A stretch of DNA of 64,000 nt from PALSA-505 sp963702235 (GTDB lineage: Bacteria; Actinomycetota; Actinomycetes; Streptosporangiales; Streptosporangiaceae). This document shows positions 34,088 to 42,611 of the stretch, piece after piece. The notes beneath the pieces were generated by a model. That model worked only from the letters and a program-made list of their open reading frames with translations. It was not told the origin of the DNA and searched no databases. Every line of letters begins with the position of its first letter. Positions within the stretch are counted from its first letter, which is position 1. The translations under genes were made by a program, and so were the position numbers. Where the stretch lies: positions 225,072 through 289,071 of the forward strand of contig CAVPBZ010000022.1 of assembly GCA_963702235.1 (NCBI GenBank), given 5' to 3'.

Positions 34088-35677
34088 TCATTTCACCTCA
34101 GGAGTGGCCCCCGGGGCCGGCCGTGCGGCCTGCGGCGGCCCGGCGGCCGGCGGCTCGGCGGCCGGGTGCCCGTTGGGCGGCGTGGCCGCCGGATCGCCGT
34201 CGGCCGGGTGACCGTTGGCGGCCTGGCCGGCCGCGGCCGACTGGGCCCGCGCGTGCGCGACCACGTACGCGATGTCGCGCGGGTAGTGCCGCAGCGCGGC
34301 GAACATGATCAGGCCGCCGAGCGCGTAGAGCGGGCAGACCGCGACGATGGCCCAGTGCAGGCCGACCGTGGTGGACGAGCCATCCGAGTGCGCCGCGATC
34401 GCGACCGAGACCACCCCGATCAGGTACGGCCCGGCGTAGGAGATCGTGCGCACGACCTGGCGGACGGTGGCGCCGCGGCCGCGCAGCTGCGGCGGCACCA
34501 CGTCAGTGCACAGCGCCTCGGCGGGGGCGATCGGCAGCGTGAGCAGGATCCCGCCGACGAAGATGAGCGGTGCGCTGATCCACAGGTTGGTGCTCGCGAA
34601 CGCGGGGGCGAGCACCAGCGTCGCCGCGATCGAGCCGTAGGCGACCACGTACACCCGGGCGTTCACGTGACCGTGCCGCAGCAGCCGGTCGGACAGGAAC
34701 CCGCCGGCCAGGATGCCGATCGCCGACCCCGCGCCGAGCACGCTGACCAGCGCCCCGGCCGCCGCCGGGCCGAGGTGGTGCACGCGCTCGAAGTACTCCA
34801 CGCCCCAGAACGAGAGGCCGTACAGCAGCAGCTGCGAGACGGTGAGCGACACGGTGCCGAACCACATCGACGGGATCCGCATCAGGAAGCGCAGTGCCTC
34901 CCGGAAAGAGACGTCACTTTCCGGCGGCGGCGGGCCGCGCCGGGGCTGGGGCAGCGCGAGCACGCCGCCGCTGGCCAGGCTGGCGGCCTCCGGCGCGGAC
35001 AGCGACACCGCGGGCTCGCCGCGTGATCCGCGCCCGCCGAGCAGCGCCTCGAACTCCGCGTCCTGGTGCCCGCGCGGCGGCTCGTGCACGAACAGGTAGA
35101 AGATGGCCACCAGCAGGCCGATGGGCGCCCACATCCAGAACGCCCAGCGCCAGCCGCCGAGCTGCACCGCGATGCCGCCGCCCAGCAGACCGACGATGGC
35201 CCCGACGATCGCGCCCGCCTGGTACACGCCCATCGCCTCGGACCTGCGGCCCACGGGAAAGTAGTCAGACAGCAGGCTGATCGCCACCGGCGGGGTTCCC
35301 TCGGCCGCCCCGGCCACCAGCCGGCCCACGATGAACACCGCGAACGAGGCCGCTATCGCCCCCGCGCCCATGCCGGCCGCCCACAGCGCGCAGATGCCGG
35401 CCAGTACCCAGGTGCGGCGCCTGCGGTCGGCCAGCACCCCGAACGGAATCGACCCGATCGAGGCGCAGGCCGCCATCACCAGTGGTATCAGCCCGACCAC
35501 CTGGTCGGAGAGCCCGAACTGCCGCTCGATGCCGTGCACGGCCTGCGCCAGCGCCGACTGATCGCCCTGGATGAGCATGGTCGTGGTGGCCAGCGCGATG
35601 AGGGCGACGGCGCCCCCGCCGGCCCGTGTCCGCGGTGCAGAGGCCCGGAGCCGCCGCGACAGCGTCATCCCCTTCAC
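34088..35677 (-). CDS. MFS transporter
   Basis: A major-facilitator carrier with 12 predicted helices, and GVLADRRRRTWV as the loop 2-3 motif. The first half carries VPPVAISLLSDYFPVGRRSEAMGVYQAGAIVG-type motifs (here TPPVAISLLSDYF), common in aromatic-acid and spinster-like carriers. The 529 aa include a Pro/Ala-rich hydrophilic tail of about 55 residues. It starts with GTG. It lies between Lrp and the divergent ureohydrolase; the substrate is unknown, though a nitrogen or amino-acid role would fit the neighbours. Confidence 0.9.
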   Translation of the reverse strand: MKGMTLSRRLRASAPRTRAGGGAVALIALATTTMLIQGDQSALAQAVHGIERQFGLSDQVVGLIPLVMAACASIGSIPFGVLADRRRRTWVLAGICALWAAGMGAGAIAASFAVFIVGRLVAGAAEGTPPVAISLLSDYFPVGRRSEAMGVYQAGAIVGAIVGLLGGGIAVQLGGWRWAFWMWAPIGLLVAIFYLFVHEPPRGHQDAEFEALLGGRGSRGEPAVSLSAPEAASLASGGVLALPQPRRGPPPPESDVSFREALRFLMRIPSMWFGTVSLTVSQLLLYGLSFWGVEYFERVHHLGPAAAGALVSVLGAGSAIGILAGGFLSDRLLRHGHVNARVYVVAYGSIAATLVLAPAFASTNLWISAPLIFVGGILLTLPIAPAEALCTDVVPPQLRGRGATVRQVVRTISYAGPYLIGVVSVAIAAHSDGSSTTVGLHWAIVAVCPLYALGGLIMFAALRHYPRDIAYVVAHARAQSAAAGQAANGHPADGDPAATPPNGHPAAEPPAAGPPQAARPAPGATPEVK

Positions 35678-35746
35678 GCTGTGCAGGCTACTTGTCCGCG
35701 AGAGTGGCCGATAGCCTGATCACCCATCTACGACGGAAGCGGGATC

Positions 35747-36766
35747 ATGACGCGGCTTGGCAGCATGTACGGCCCGGATGCCACTTTCCTGGGCGTACCA
35801 AGGGCAGATCTGGCTGAGCCGGACTCCTACTCCGGCGCGGACATCGTGATCCTGGGCGCGCCGTTCGACGGCGGCACGTCGCACCGGCCGGGGGCGAGGT
35901 TCGGGCCGCAGGCGATCCGGTGCACCGATTACCTCCCGCACGACGGGTCCCGGCCGCACCTGGCGCTCGGCGTCAACCCGCTGGCCGAGCTCCGGGTGGT
36001 GGACGCGGGCGACGCGGAAATGCCGTCGGGCGACACGGAGACCTCGCTGCGCCGCCTCGAGGATGCGGTGCACCGGATCTGCCAGGCCGGGGCGGTGCCG
36101 GTGATCCTGGGCGGGGACCACACGATCGCGCTGCCCGACGCGACCGGCGTGGCCAGGCACGTCGGCTGGGGCCGGGTGTCGGTCATCCACTTCGACGCGC
36201 ACGCGGACACCGGCAACACCCAGTGGGGCTCGCTGCTCGGCCACGGCACGCCGATGCGGCGGCTGATCGAGTCGGGCGCCGTCCGCGGCGACCGCTTCCT
36301 GCAGCTCGGCCTGCGCGGCTACTGGCCAGAGCCGGAGACGCTCGACTGGATGGCCGGCCAGCGGATGCGCAGCTTCGAGATGACCGAGGTGACGGCGCGC
36401 GGCCTCGATGCCTGCCTGGACGAGGCGCTGGGCATCGCCACCGACGAGTGTGATGGCGTGTTCCTCTCCGTTGACGTCAACGTCGTCGATCCAGGCATGG
36501 CCCCCGGCACCGGCACGCCCGAGCCCGGCGGGCTGACCAGCCGCCAGCTGCTCGACGCGGTCCGCCGGATCGCGATGGAGATGCCGCTGGCGGGGATCGA
36601 CGTGGTCGAGGTCTCGCCGCCCTATGACCATGCCGAGGTGACGGCGTACCTGGCCAACCGGGTCGTGCTCGAAGCGCTGTCCGGCATCGCCTGGCGCCGC
36701 GGCCGCGCGGCCGGCCGGCAGCTGCGGCAGCCGGGCGCACCGCTGCTCGAGGGCCGCATCCCGTAA
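35747..36766 (+). CDS. Ureohydrolase-family enzyme (agmatinase/guanidinobutyrase-like)
   Basis: An arginase-superfamily enzyme that would hydrolyse a guanidino compound to urea and an amine. 339 aa. Visible metal-site residues: His125 (GGDHTI), Asp150, His152 and Asp154 (HFDAHADT) and Asp243. The next ligand position, usually Asp in SxDxDxxDP, is Asn245 here (SVDVNVVDP). The rest of the signature, GMAPGTGTPEPGG, is intact. The change may alter metal binding or activity. The neighbour is a LysR regulator gene on the same strand, the likely controller. Agmatinase is the nearest named relative, but the true substrate is unproven. Confidence 0.85.
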   Translation: MTRLGSMYGPDATFLGVPRADLAEPDSYSGADIVILGAPFDGGTSHRPGARFGPQAIRCTDYLPHDGSRPHLALGVNPLAELRVVDAGDAEMPSGDTETSLRRLEDAVHRICQAGAVPVILGGDHTIALPDATGVARHVGWGRVSVIHFDAHADTGNTQWGSLLGHGTPMRRLIESGAVRGDRFLQLGLRGYWPEPETLDWMAGQRMRSFEMTEVTARGLDACLDEALGIATDECDGVFLSVDVNVVDPGMAPGTGTPEPGGLTSRQLLDAVRRIAMEMPLAGIDVVEVSPPYDHAEVTAYLANRVVLEALSGIAWRRGRAAGRQLRQPGAPLLEGRIP

Positions 36767-36768
36767 AC

Positions 36769-36856
36769 GCTTATCCCGAACGAGGCCATGGAGGCTTATT
36801 CCAAACCGCCGTAACGATCTTGCTTTTATATCAGTCAGGGGTTTTGAATAAGCCTC
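36769..36856. promoter_or_regulatory. Repeats upstream of the LysR gene
   Basis: GCTTATCCCGAAC and GCTTATTCCAAAC (36769 and 36794) form a direct repeat, and GAGGCTTATTC (36791-36801) pairs with GAATAAGCCTC (36846-36856) as an 11-base perfect inverted repeat across an AT-rich centre. This is the likely promoter and operator region of the LysR gene that starts at 36885, and probably for the ureohydrolase system as well. Confidence 0.55.
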
Positions 36857-36884
36857 ATTAATCAATCACGCCTATGCTTGAGCC

Positions 36885-37817
36885 ATGCTCGACCTGACCA
36901 GGCTGCGGGTGCTCGAGGCGGTATCCAGGCACGGATCGGTGACGGCCGCCGCCCGGGAGCTGCACTACGCGCAGCCCTCGGTCAGCCATCACCTGGCCAG
37001 GCTGGAAGCCGAGACGGGCACGACGCTCTTCCAGCGGGCCGGGCGGGGCATCAGGCTGACCGACGCCGGCCGCCTGCTCGCGCAGCGGGCCGCCGAGATC
37101 CTCGGTCGGCTCGATGCCGCGGAAAGCGAGCTCGCGGCGCTGGCGGGGCTGCGCGAGGGCCGGGTCCGGCTGGCCGCCTTCCCGTCCGCGCTCGGCACGC
37201 TGGTGCCGGCCGCCGCAGCCCGGCTGCAGGCGCTGCAGCCGGGCATCGATCTCATGCTCACCGAGGCGGAGCCGCCCGAGGCGCTACGCATGCTGCGGGC
37301 GGGCTACGTGGATGTCGCGGTCATTTTCCGGCATGAGCAAGCGGGAAGCACCCCCGGGGAAGAAGAGGAGGAGGGTACCCGCGGTATCCTGCTGCTGGAC
37401 GAGCCGGTCTACCTGGTGACCGCCGCGTCGGCGCCGGATCATCAGGGGCAGCCCGGGCTGGCAGGCTACGCAGCGGAGCGCTGGATCGCTGGCTGCGAGC
37501 GCTGCCGTGACCACCTGCTGCGGCAATGCGCCGATGCTGGCTTCGTACCCAAGATCGCGTTCACCACGGACGACTACGTGGCGGTACAGGCGCTGGTCGC
37601 GGCTGGTCTGGGGGTGACCACGTTGCCGGGCCTCGCGCTGCAGGCGGCGCGTCATCCTGGGGTGCGTGCCGAGGCGCTGCCCGGCGCGCGCAGGCGCGTG
37701 TCCGCGCTTGTCTACGGCGCGCCGCCGGATCCGCCTGCGACGACCCTCCTGCTCAAGGTGCTGGCCGGTGCTCAGGCCGCAAGCGCGCCGTCCCACGACG
37801 GCGCGGCCGCGCGGTGA
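36885..37817 (+). CDS. LysR-family transcriptional regulator
   Basis: 310 residues with the LysR winged helix (LRVLEAVSRHGSVTAAARELHYAQPSVSHHLARLE) and an effector-binding domain. A Glu-rich loop (GEEEEEG, about residue 160) is an addition to the usual fold. It lies downstream of the ureohydrolase gene on the same strand, with repeats upstream of its start that suggest autoregulation. The inducer is probably a guanidino or amine compound if it controls that gene. Confidence 0.92.
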   Translation: MLDLTRLRVLEAVSRHGSVTAAARELHYAQPSVSHHLARLEAETGTTLFQRAGRGIRLTDAGRLLAQRAAEILGRLDAAESELAALAGLREGRVRLAAFPSALGTLVPAAAARLQALQPGIDLMLTEAEPPEALRMLRAGYVDVAVIFRHEQAGSTPGEEEEEGTRGILLLDEPVYLVTAASAPDHQGQPGLAGYAAERWIAGCERCRDHLLRQCADAGFVPKIAFTTDDYVAVQALVAAGLGVTTLPGLALQAARHPGVRAEALPGARRRVSALVYGAPPDPPATTLLLKVLAGAQAASAPSHDGAAAR

Positions 37818-37841
37818 CGAGCGTGCGCGCGGGGCCGCGCG

Positions 37842-37868
37842 GGGCCCGCCCCGGTCCGGGACGGGCCC
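37842..37868. terminator. Hairpin between LysR and the secreted protein gene
   Basis: Arms of 11 bases (37842-37852 and 37858-37868) pair perfectly apart from one G-T, with a five-base loop. It lies between convergent stops (37817 and 37875) and can serve both genes. Confidence 0.65.
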
Positions 37869-37874
37869 TGCGGC

Positions 37875-38594
37875 TTACTTGAGGCCGCCGGCCAGCCCGG
37901 ACATGACCGGCACGGAACCGGTCACGCCCTGCAGCACACCACTGACGTTCGGCAGCGCCCCGGTCAGCCCACTCACGCCGCCCGCAGGGGACGAGACAGA
38001 GCTAAGGCCGCCGACCGTGCTGGTGGCGCCAGACAGCGTGCTGGTCACGCTGCCCAGGCTGCGGAGGTTGCTGACGCTCGGCAGGCCGCCGGGCAGGCCT
38101 CCGACAGCCGGCAGGCTGGACAGGCTGGTCAGGCCGCCGACGCTCGGCAGGCTGGACAGGCTGGACAGGCTGGTCAGGCCCCCGACGCTCGGCAGGCTGG
38201 TCAGGCTCCCGAGGCTGGACAGGCTGGTCAGGCTCCCGAGGCTCGGCAGGGCGCTGGTCAGGCTGCCGGCCAGCGGCACACCCGAAGCCAGGCTCAGCGC
38301 GCGCGACGCGTCACTGACCAGGCCCCTGAGCGCAAGCGAGGTCACCGCGCCGCCGAGGCCGCTGAGCCCAGGGATGCCAGCCAGCGGGGCCAGACCTGTC
38401 ACCGCGGACTGGGTCTTGGTGAGGCTGGTGACCTGATGGGTCACCGTGGTGATAGTGCCCAGCCCGGGAACGGATGGCAGGTTCCGGGCTGGAGCCGCGA
38501 CCGGGGCGGCAAACGCGGCGCCTGCCGCGAAGACGCTGACCGAAAGCGCGGACGCCGTGGCGAGACCGCCAAGGACGAATTGCCGTTTTTTCAC
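37875..38594 (-). CDS. Secreted low-complexity Ser/Leu/Gly-rich repeat protein
   Basis: 239 residues. A signal peptide (about 1-30, KKRQFVLGGLATASALSVSVFAAGAAFA) is followed by a repetitive domain built on SLxSL and SVGGL units. I choose GTG 38594 because GGAG lies six bases upstream in ATGGAGTACGTC, the same layout as in the second secreted gene. It has no cysteine or recognised domain. It may be a cell-surface or extracellular-matrix protein; a role in adhesion or surface coating would be a guess. Confidence 0.72.
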   Translation of the reverse strand: MKKRQFVLGGLATASALSVSVFAAGAAFAAPVAAPARNLPSVPGLGTITTVTHQVTSLTKTQSAVTGLAPLAGIPGLSGLGGAVTSLALRGLVSDASRALSLASGVPLAGSLTSALPSLGSLTSLSSLGSLTSLPSVGGLTSLSSLSSLPSVGGLTSLSSLPAVGGLPGGLPSVSNLRSLGSVTSTLSGATSTVGGLSSVSSPAGGVSGLTGALPNVSGVLQGVTGSVPVMSGLAGGLK

Positions 38595-39035
38595 GACGTA
38601 CTCCATTTCCAGCTGGGACGTGAGGATGTACGGCTCGAGGGCCACGCGGAAGGGATTCCCGGCCTCGCGACACCCGGACGCCCGACAGGGGGTGGCGCGG
38701 GTCTCGCCGTTACCGGTCCCATGAGCCGCTCAGGACGCTAGCACACTTAGCGTAGTCGGATAGTGACTCTCCGAGATTGATTCGGAGCTGACGGTTCCCG
38801 GCCAGATCAGGAGCGCGCAGCCGCGATACCCGCGCCGCGCCGGGCCTGCAGGCACGGCTCGCGCTGCCCTACCGGCAGCATGCCTTACCAGGCAGCGTCC
38901 CGTGGCGGACAGCAGGGACTGCCTGCCGGAAGGAGCACCTTATGACCCGGTCTAGCCCGGGAAAGGCATGCGCAGGGGGCCGGCCCTGGCTGGGCCGGCC
39001 CCCTGGGTGAACGGCTGCTGCTGCGCCTGGCCCGG
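38595..39035. other. Intergenic region between two secreted-protein genes
   Basis: 441 bases with no gene that I can support. It should hold the promoter for the first secreted gene (minus strand). A terminator-like hairpin for the second gene lies at its right-hand end (38974-39004). An AT-richer stretch, CACTTAGCGTAGTCGGATAGTGACT, near 38745 is the most promoter-like part. Confidence 0.5.
38974..39004 (-). terminator. Strong hairpin after the second secreted gene
   Basis: Thirteen bases (38974-38986) pair perfectly with 38992-39004 around a five-base loop, 32 bases past the stop of the minus-strand gene. It is GC-only, without a T-run. Confidence 0.7.
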
Positions 39036-39722
39036 CTACTTCGACGAGACCGCGGCTGCGGCCTGGACCCGCTGCAGGAGGCTCTTGGCCGCCTCCAGCT
39101 GGCTGGCCACGCCGCGCAGGCTGGACAGTTCCTTGTCCAGCCGCTTCAGCGCCGGCAGCGACTTGCCGAGGCTGGGCAGCTGCTTGCTCAGCGGGAGCGC
39201 GGAGGCGGCCGGCAGGGCGCCGGTGACGCCGCCCACCGCGCCGGTCACGCCGCCCACCGCGCCGGTGACGCTGCCCAGCGCACCGGTGACTGAGCCGAGG
39301 CTGCTGCTCAGGCTGGTGATCAGGCCGCCGACGACGGGCAGCCCGCTGAGCAGGCTGAGCACCGTGGTGAGCAGGCTGCTCAGCAGTGACGACAGCCCGG
39401 CCACCCCGGGCACGGCGACGGGTAGGCCAACGGGCAGGCCGCCGGTCAGGCCGGAGACCGCGCCGGTGGCGGCGTTCGCCGCGCCGGTCGCGGCATTCGC
39501 CGCACCCGTGGCCGTGTTCGCCGCGCCGGTCGCGGCATTCGCCGCACCCGTGGCCGTGTTCGCCGCGCCGGTCGCGGCATTCGCCGCGCCCGGGACGGCA
39601 TTGGCGGCGGACGACGCGGGGCTGCCCGAGGTGGCCGATGCGAGCGCCGCTCCCGATGTGAAGATCGTGCAAGCGAGGGCTGTCGCCGAGGCGATGCCCG
39701 CGAGAACGATTCGGTTATTCAC
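39036..39722 (-). CDS. Secreted Ala/Gly/Asn/Thr repeat protein
   Basis: 228 residues. Signal peptide, then tandem units of about seven residues (AATGAAN, TATGAAN), then a Gly/Val/Leu-rich central region with GVTGAVGG units and a helical C-terminus (LPALKRLDKELSSLRGVASQLEAAKSLLQRVQ) that may form a coiled coil. GTG 39722 follows GGAGTGTGCA, matching the start layout of the first secreted gene. The two genes are about 440 bases apart and share overall design but little sequence, so they may be diverged paralogues. Surface location is likely; function is unknown. Confidence 0.72.
   Translation of the reverse strand: MNNRIVLAGIASATALACTIFTSGAALASATSGSPASSAANAVPGAANAATGAANTATGAANAATGAANTATGAANAATGAANAATGAVSGLTGGLPVGLPVAVPGVAGLSSLLSSLLTTVLSLLSGLPVVGGLITSLSSSLGSVTGALGSVTGAVGGVTGAVGGVTGALPAASALPLSKQLPSLGKSLPALKRLDKELSSLRGVASQLEAAKSLLQRVQAAAAVSSK
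39478..39603. repeat. 42-base tandem repeat in the secreted protein gene
   Basis: Three units beginning at 39478, 39520 and 39562 encode the AATGAAN/TATGAAN repeat on the minus strand. The period of 42 bases is 14 codons, so the frame is kept. Confidence 0.85.
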
Positions 39723-39891
39723 TGCACACTCCATTCCGAGTGAGATGGGAGAACGCCAAGCCATGATGAGCCGCGTGTCCCCCGAACACGCGGCGTACTT
39801 ACCCGACTACTGTTCGTGTTCAAACATAACTTGTTGACATTGCCCCAGGCAGACACGCCAGCGAGCGCCGTTCGGCGAAATGCCGGCGCGC

Positions 39892-41442
39892 TCAGATAGC
39901 GCGCTCGCGCCCCTCCCAGTACGGGTCGCGCAGCCGCCGTTTCTGCAACTTGCCGGTGGGATCTCGCGGCATTTCGGCAATGAAGTCAACGGTCCTCGGC
40001 CATTTCATCCTGGCCAGCCGCCCGTCCAGGCAGGCGAGAAGTTCCGCGGCCAGCCCGGGCCCGGGCAACTCGCCTTCGGCAGGTTGCACCACGGCCTTGA
40101 CCTGCTCGCCCCAGTCCTCGTCGGGCACCCCGAACGCCGCGACATCGGCCACCTTGGGATGGGCCATGAGCTCGGCTTCCACCTCGGCCGGATAGATATT
40201 CACCCCGCCCGAAATGATCATATCGGCCTTCCTGTCACAAAGAAACAGGAACCCGTCATTGTCGGTGAAACCGATGTCGCCCACGGTGAAGAAATCCCGC
40301 AGCCGATTCGCGGCGGTCATGGCCGGGTCGTCCTTGTAGACGAAATCCGACTGGCCCATCTTCATGTAGACGGTGCCCGGCACCGCCGGCGGGCACTCGT
40401 TGCCGTCATCGTCGGCCACCAGGATCTCGCTGATTGGCCACGGACGGCCCACTGTTCCGGGCCGGGCGAGCCAATCGGCCGGGCTGGCGATCGTGCCGCC
40501 GCCCTCGGTGGCGGCGTAGTACTCATATACGCATGGCCCCCACCAGTCCAGCATTGCCTGCTTAATGCGCACCGGGCAGGGCGCGGCGGCATGGATAAGC
40601 CACTTCATGGAAGACAGGTCGTAGCGCCGCCTGGTTTGCTCGGGCAGCGCGAGCATTCGCTTGAATTGGGTCGGCACCATGTGCGTATTGGTCACCCGGT
40701 AGCGCTCGACCCTGGCCAGCGTCTCCTCGGCATCCCACTTGTCCATGTAGACCAGGGTGTGTCCCATGTGCAGCGCGCTCGCGCCGAACAGCGTCACGGC
40801 GGTGTGGTAGTTCGGCGACGTGACCAGGTGCACGCCGGGCTGCCCGGGAGCGATGCCGAAGAACTGCAGCAGCGCGGAGCCGAGTTCCCCGGCGTCCTCC
40901 GGGCTCATGCCGGGCAGCGGCCGGCGCACCCCCTTCGGCCGCCCGGTCGTCCCCGACGTGTAGTGCATGCTGGCCCCGGCGGTGCGCGCGTCCGGCATCG
41001 TGACCGGCTGGCCCGCACGCAGGTCCGTCACCGGAACGAATCCGGGCACGCTGCCGTAGCAGATTCGTGCGTTCGGGGAAATTCCGGCTGCGGTCGCGGC
41101 CGCCGCCGCCTGCCCGGCGAACCGCTCATGCGCGACGAACGCCTTCGCCCCGCTGTCGCGCACGATGTATTCCACCTCGGCCGCGGTGAAGTGCCAGTTG
41201 ACCGGCGTGAGGTACCAGCCGGACTGGTGCGCCGCGAGGTACACCTCGAGCGGGGCGATGCCGTTGGGCAGCAGGGTGGCGACGCCGTCTCCCGGCCCGA
41301 GGCCGAGCTGCCTCAGGCCGTGGGTGATCTGGTTGACCCGGCCGAGCAGGTCGGCCGCGGCGTGCTCGGTGCCGTCCGGACCGACAGCGGCGATCCAGTC
41401 CGGCCGCTCGCGCGCGAGCCGCCAGAACCCCATCGATCCCAT
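39892..41442 (-). CDS. Acyl-CoA synthetase (AMP-dependent ligase)
   Basis: Activates a carboxylic acid with ATP and joins it to CoA. Motifs: MHYTSGTTGRPKGVRR (the P-loop), YEYYAATEG, and the hinge/C-terminal GFTDNDGFLFLCDRKADMIISGGVNIYPAEVE with the catalytic Lys in DPTGKLQKRRLRD. The start at 41442 (MGSMGFWRL) follows GGAAGG; 516 aa is normal. The substrate class (fatty or aromatic acid) is not fixed by sequence. Neighbouring genes do not indicate a pathway. Confidence 0.92.
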   Translation of the reverse strand: MGSMGFWRLARERPDWIAAVGPDGTEHAAADLLGRVNQITHGLRQLGLGPGDGVATLLPNGIAPLEVYLAAHQSGWYLTPVNWHFTAAEVEYIVRDSGAKAFVAHERFAGQAAAAATAAGISPNARICYGSVPGFVPVTDLRAGQPVTMPDARTAGASMHYTSGTTGRPKGVRRPLPGMSPEDAGELGSALLQFFGIAPGQPGVHLVTSPNYHTAVTLFGASALHMGHTLVYMDKWDAEETLARVERYRVTNTHMVPTQFKRMLALPEQTRRRYDLSSMKWLIHAAAPCPVRIKQAMLDWWGPCVYEYYAATEGGGTIASPADWLARPGTVGRPWPISEILVADDDGNECPPAVPGTVYMKMGQSDFVYKDDPAMTAANRLRDFFTVGDIGFTDNDGFLFLCDRKADMIISGGVNIYPAEVEAELMAHPKVADVAAFGVPDEDWGEQVKAVVQPAEGELPGPGLAAELLACLDGRLARMKWPRTVDFIAEMPRDPTGKLQKRRLRDPYWEGRERAI

Positions 41443-41536
41443 CGGCCGCTCACCTTCCCGGCGCGGCCCGGCCGGCCCGTGCGCTTGCCGACCGTCTGTC
41501 CCGAACCGACGCGAATGCCCGCCGATCGTGAGTAGA

Positions 41537-42577
41537 TCACGCGTGCGGTTCGGCGGGCAACGTGACCCGGACCTCACCGACCAGACGTTCGTACGCCTCC
41601 AGGTCAACCTCGCCCTCGGCGGTGGCCGAGGCGCCGAGGGCGACCGCGTGCCGGAGCCGGTCGGGCCAGGACCAGCCGAGCAGCACGCCGGGGACCAGGC
41701 CGGCCACCAGAGCGTCCCGGGACCAGTCCGGGCCGCCCGCCGCGGGCAGCCGGGCCTGCCACGTCCCGGCCGCGGTGACGGCGCGGATCGCGTGACCCGA
41801 CAGCAGCGCGACCGCGCGGGCGCCGCCGGCTATCAGGGCCAGCGGATCGAGACCGCCGTTAGCTCCCGGGCCGGCCTCACCGGGACCGGTTCTGGGTTCC
41901 GGGCCGGCCTCAGCGGGCCGGCCGTTAGCTCCCGGCCTGGCCTCACCGGGACGGCTGTTAGCTCCCGGGCCGGCCTGACCGGGACGGCCGGCCGCTCCCC
42001 CGTCGCCGGGCGGCCCGTCCAGATCGGGGATCACCAGCTCGGGCCGCCTGGACACCCCGTACCGTAGCGCCGCCCCGCCGGCGTCGAGGATCGCCGGGAC
42101 GCCGGCCTCGGCCGCGTAGCTGGCCAGCGAACCGTAGATCTCGGGCGGCATCCCGGCCGGCAGGCTGCCGCACAGCACCACGGCGGTCGCCCCGGCCAGC
42201 CACCGCCGGTAGTCGGCGGCCAGACGGCCGAGCTCCTCGGTGGTGATGTACGGGCCCGGCTCGCTGAACCGCAGCAGGCGGCCGTCAGCGGCATCGTGCA
42301 CCTCGAGCACGCGGCGCGACTCCCGGCGGATCCCGGTGAACTCGGCGGGTATCCCGGACCGGGACAGGTCCGCCCTGATCATCTCGCCGGCCGAGCCGCC
42401 GGCCAGGCCCGCGGCCATGACCTCGTGGCCGAACGTGTGCAGCACCCGGGCGACCGCGACGCCGCGGCCCGCGGCCCGGTAGCGCACGCCGGAGACCTGG
42501 TTCGTGCCGTCCCAGGTCACCCCCCGGGCCTGGTAGGACACGCCGAGCGCGGCGTTGAGCGTGACGGTGACGATCAC
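41537..42577 (-). CDS. Atypical PfkB-family sugar kinase
   Basis: A PfkB-type fold related to 1-phosphofructokinase/tagatose-6-phosphate kinase, 346 aa. It starts MIVTVTLNAALGVSYQARG, but the usual Asp in TLNPALD is Gly12, and the GAGD anion loop is replaced by PDWSRDALVAGLVPG. A repeat-rich Gly/Pro/Ala/Glu insert (about residues 195-238) lies where the nucleotide site begins, with RPELVIPDLDG in place of KPN. It may have lost catalysis or changed substrate. The upstream neighbour is a flavodoxin-like gene on the same strand, 34 bases away. Confidence 0.8.
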   Translation of the reverse strand: MIVTVTLNAALGVSYQARGVTWDGTNQVSGVRYRAAGRGVAVARVLHTFGHEVMAAGLAGGSAGEMIRADLSRSGIPAEFTGIRRESRRVLEVHDAADGRLLRFSEPGPYITTEELGRLAADYRRWLAGATAVVLCGSLPAGMPPEIYGSLASYAAEAGVPAILDAGGAALRYGVSRRPELVIPDLDGPPGDGGAAGRPGQAGPGANSRPGEARPGANGRPAEAGPEPRTGPGEAGPGANGGLDPLALIAGGARAVALLSGHAIRAVTAAGTWQARLPAAGGPDWSRDALVAGLVPGVLLGWSWPDRLRHAVALGASATAEGEVDLEAYERLVGEVRVTLPAEPHA

Positions 42578-42611
42578 CTGCGGTCCGCATCAGGGGCGCG
42601 CGGTTCGCGGC

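Noticed and set aside
33479..35026. Plus-strand open frame of about 515 codons opposite the Lrp and MFS genes
   Set aside because: Real genes with clear domains lie on the other strand; composition is shadow-like.
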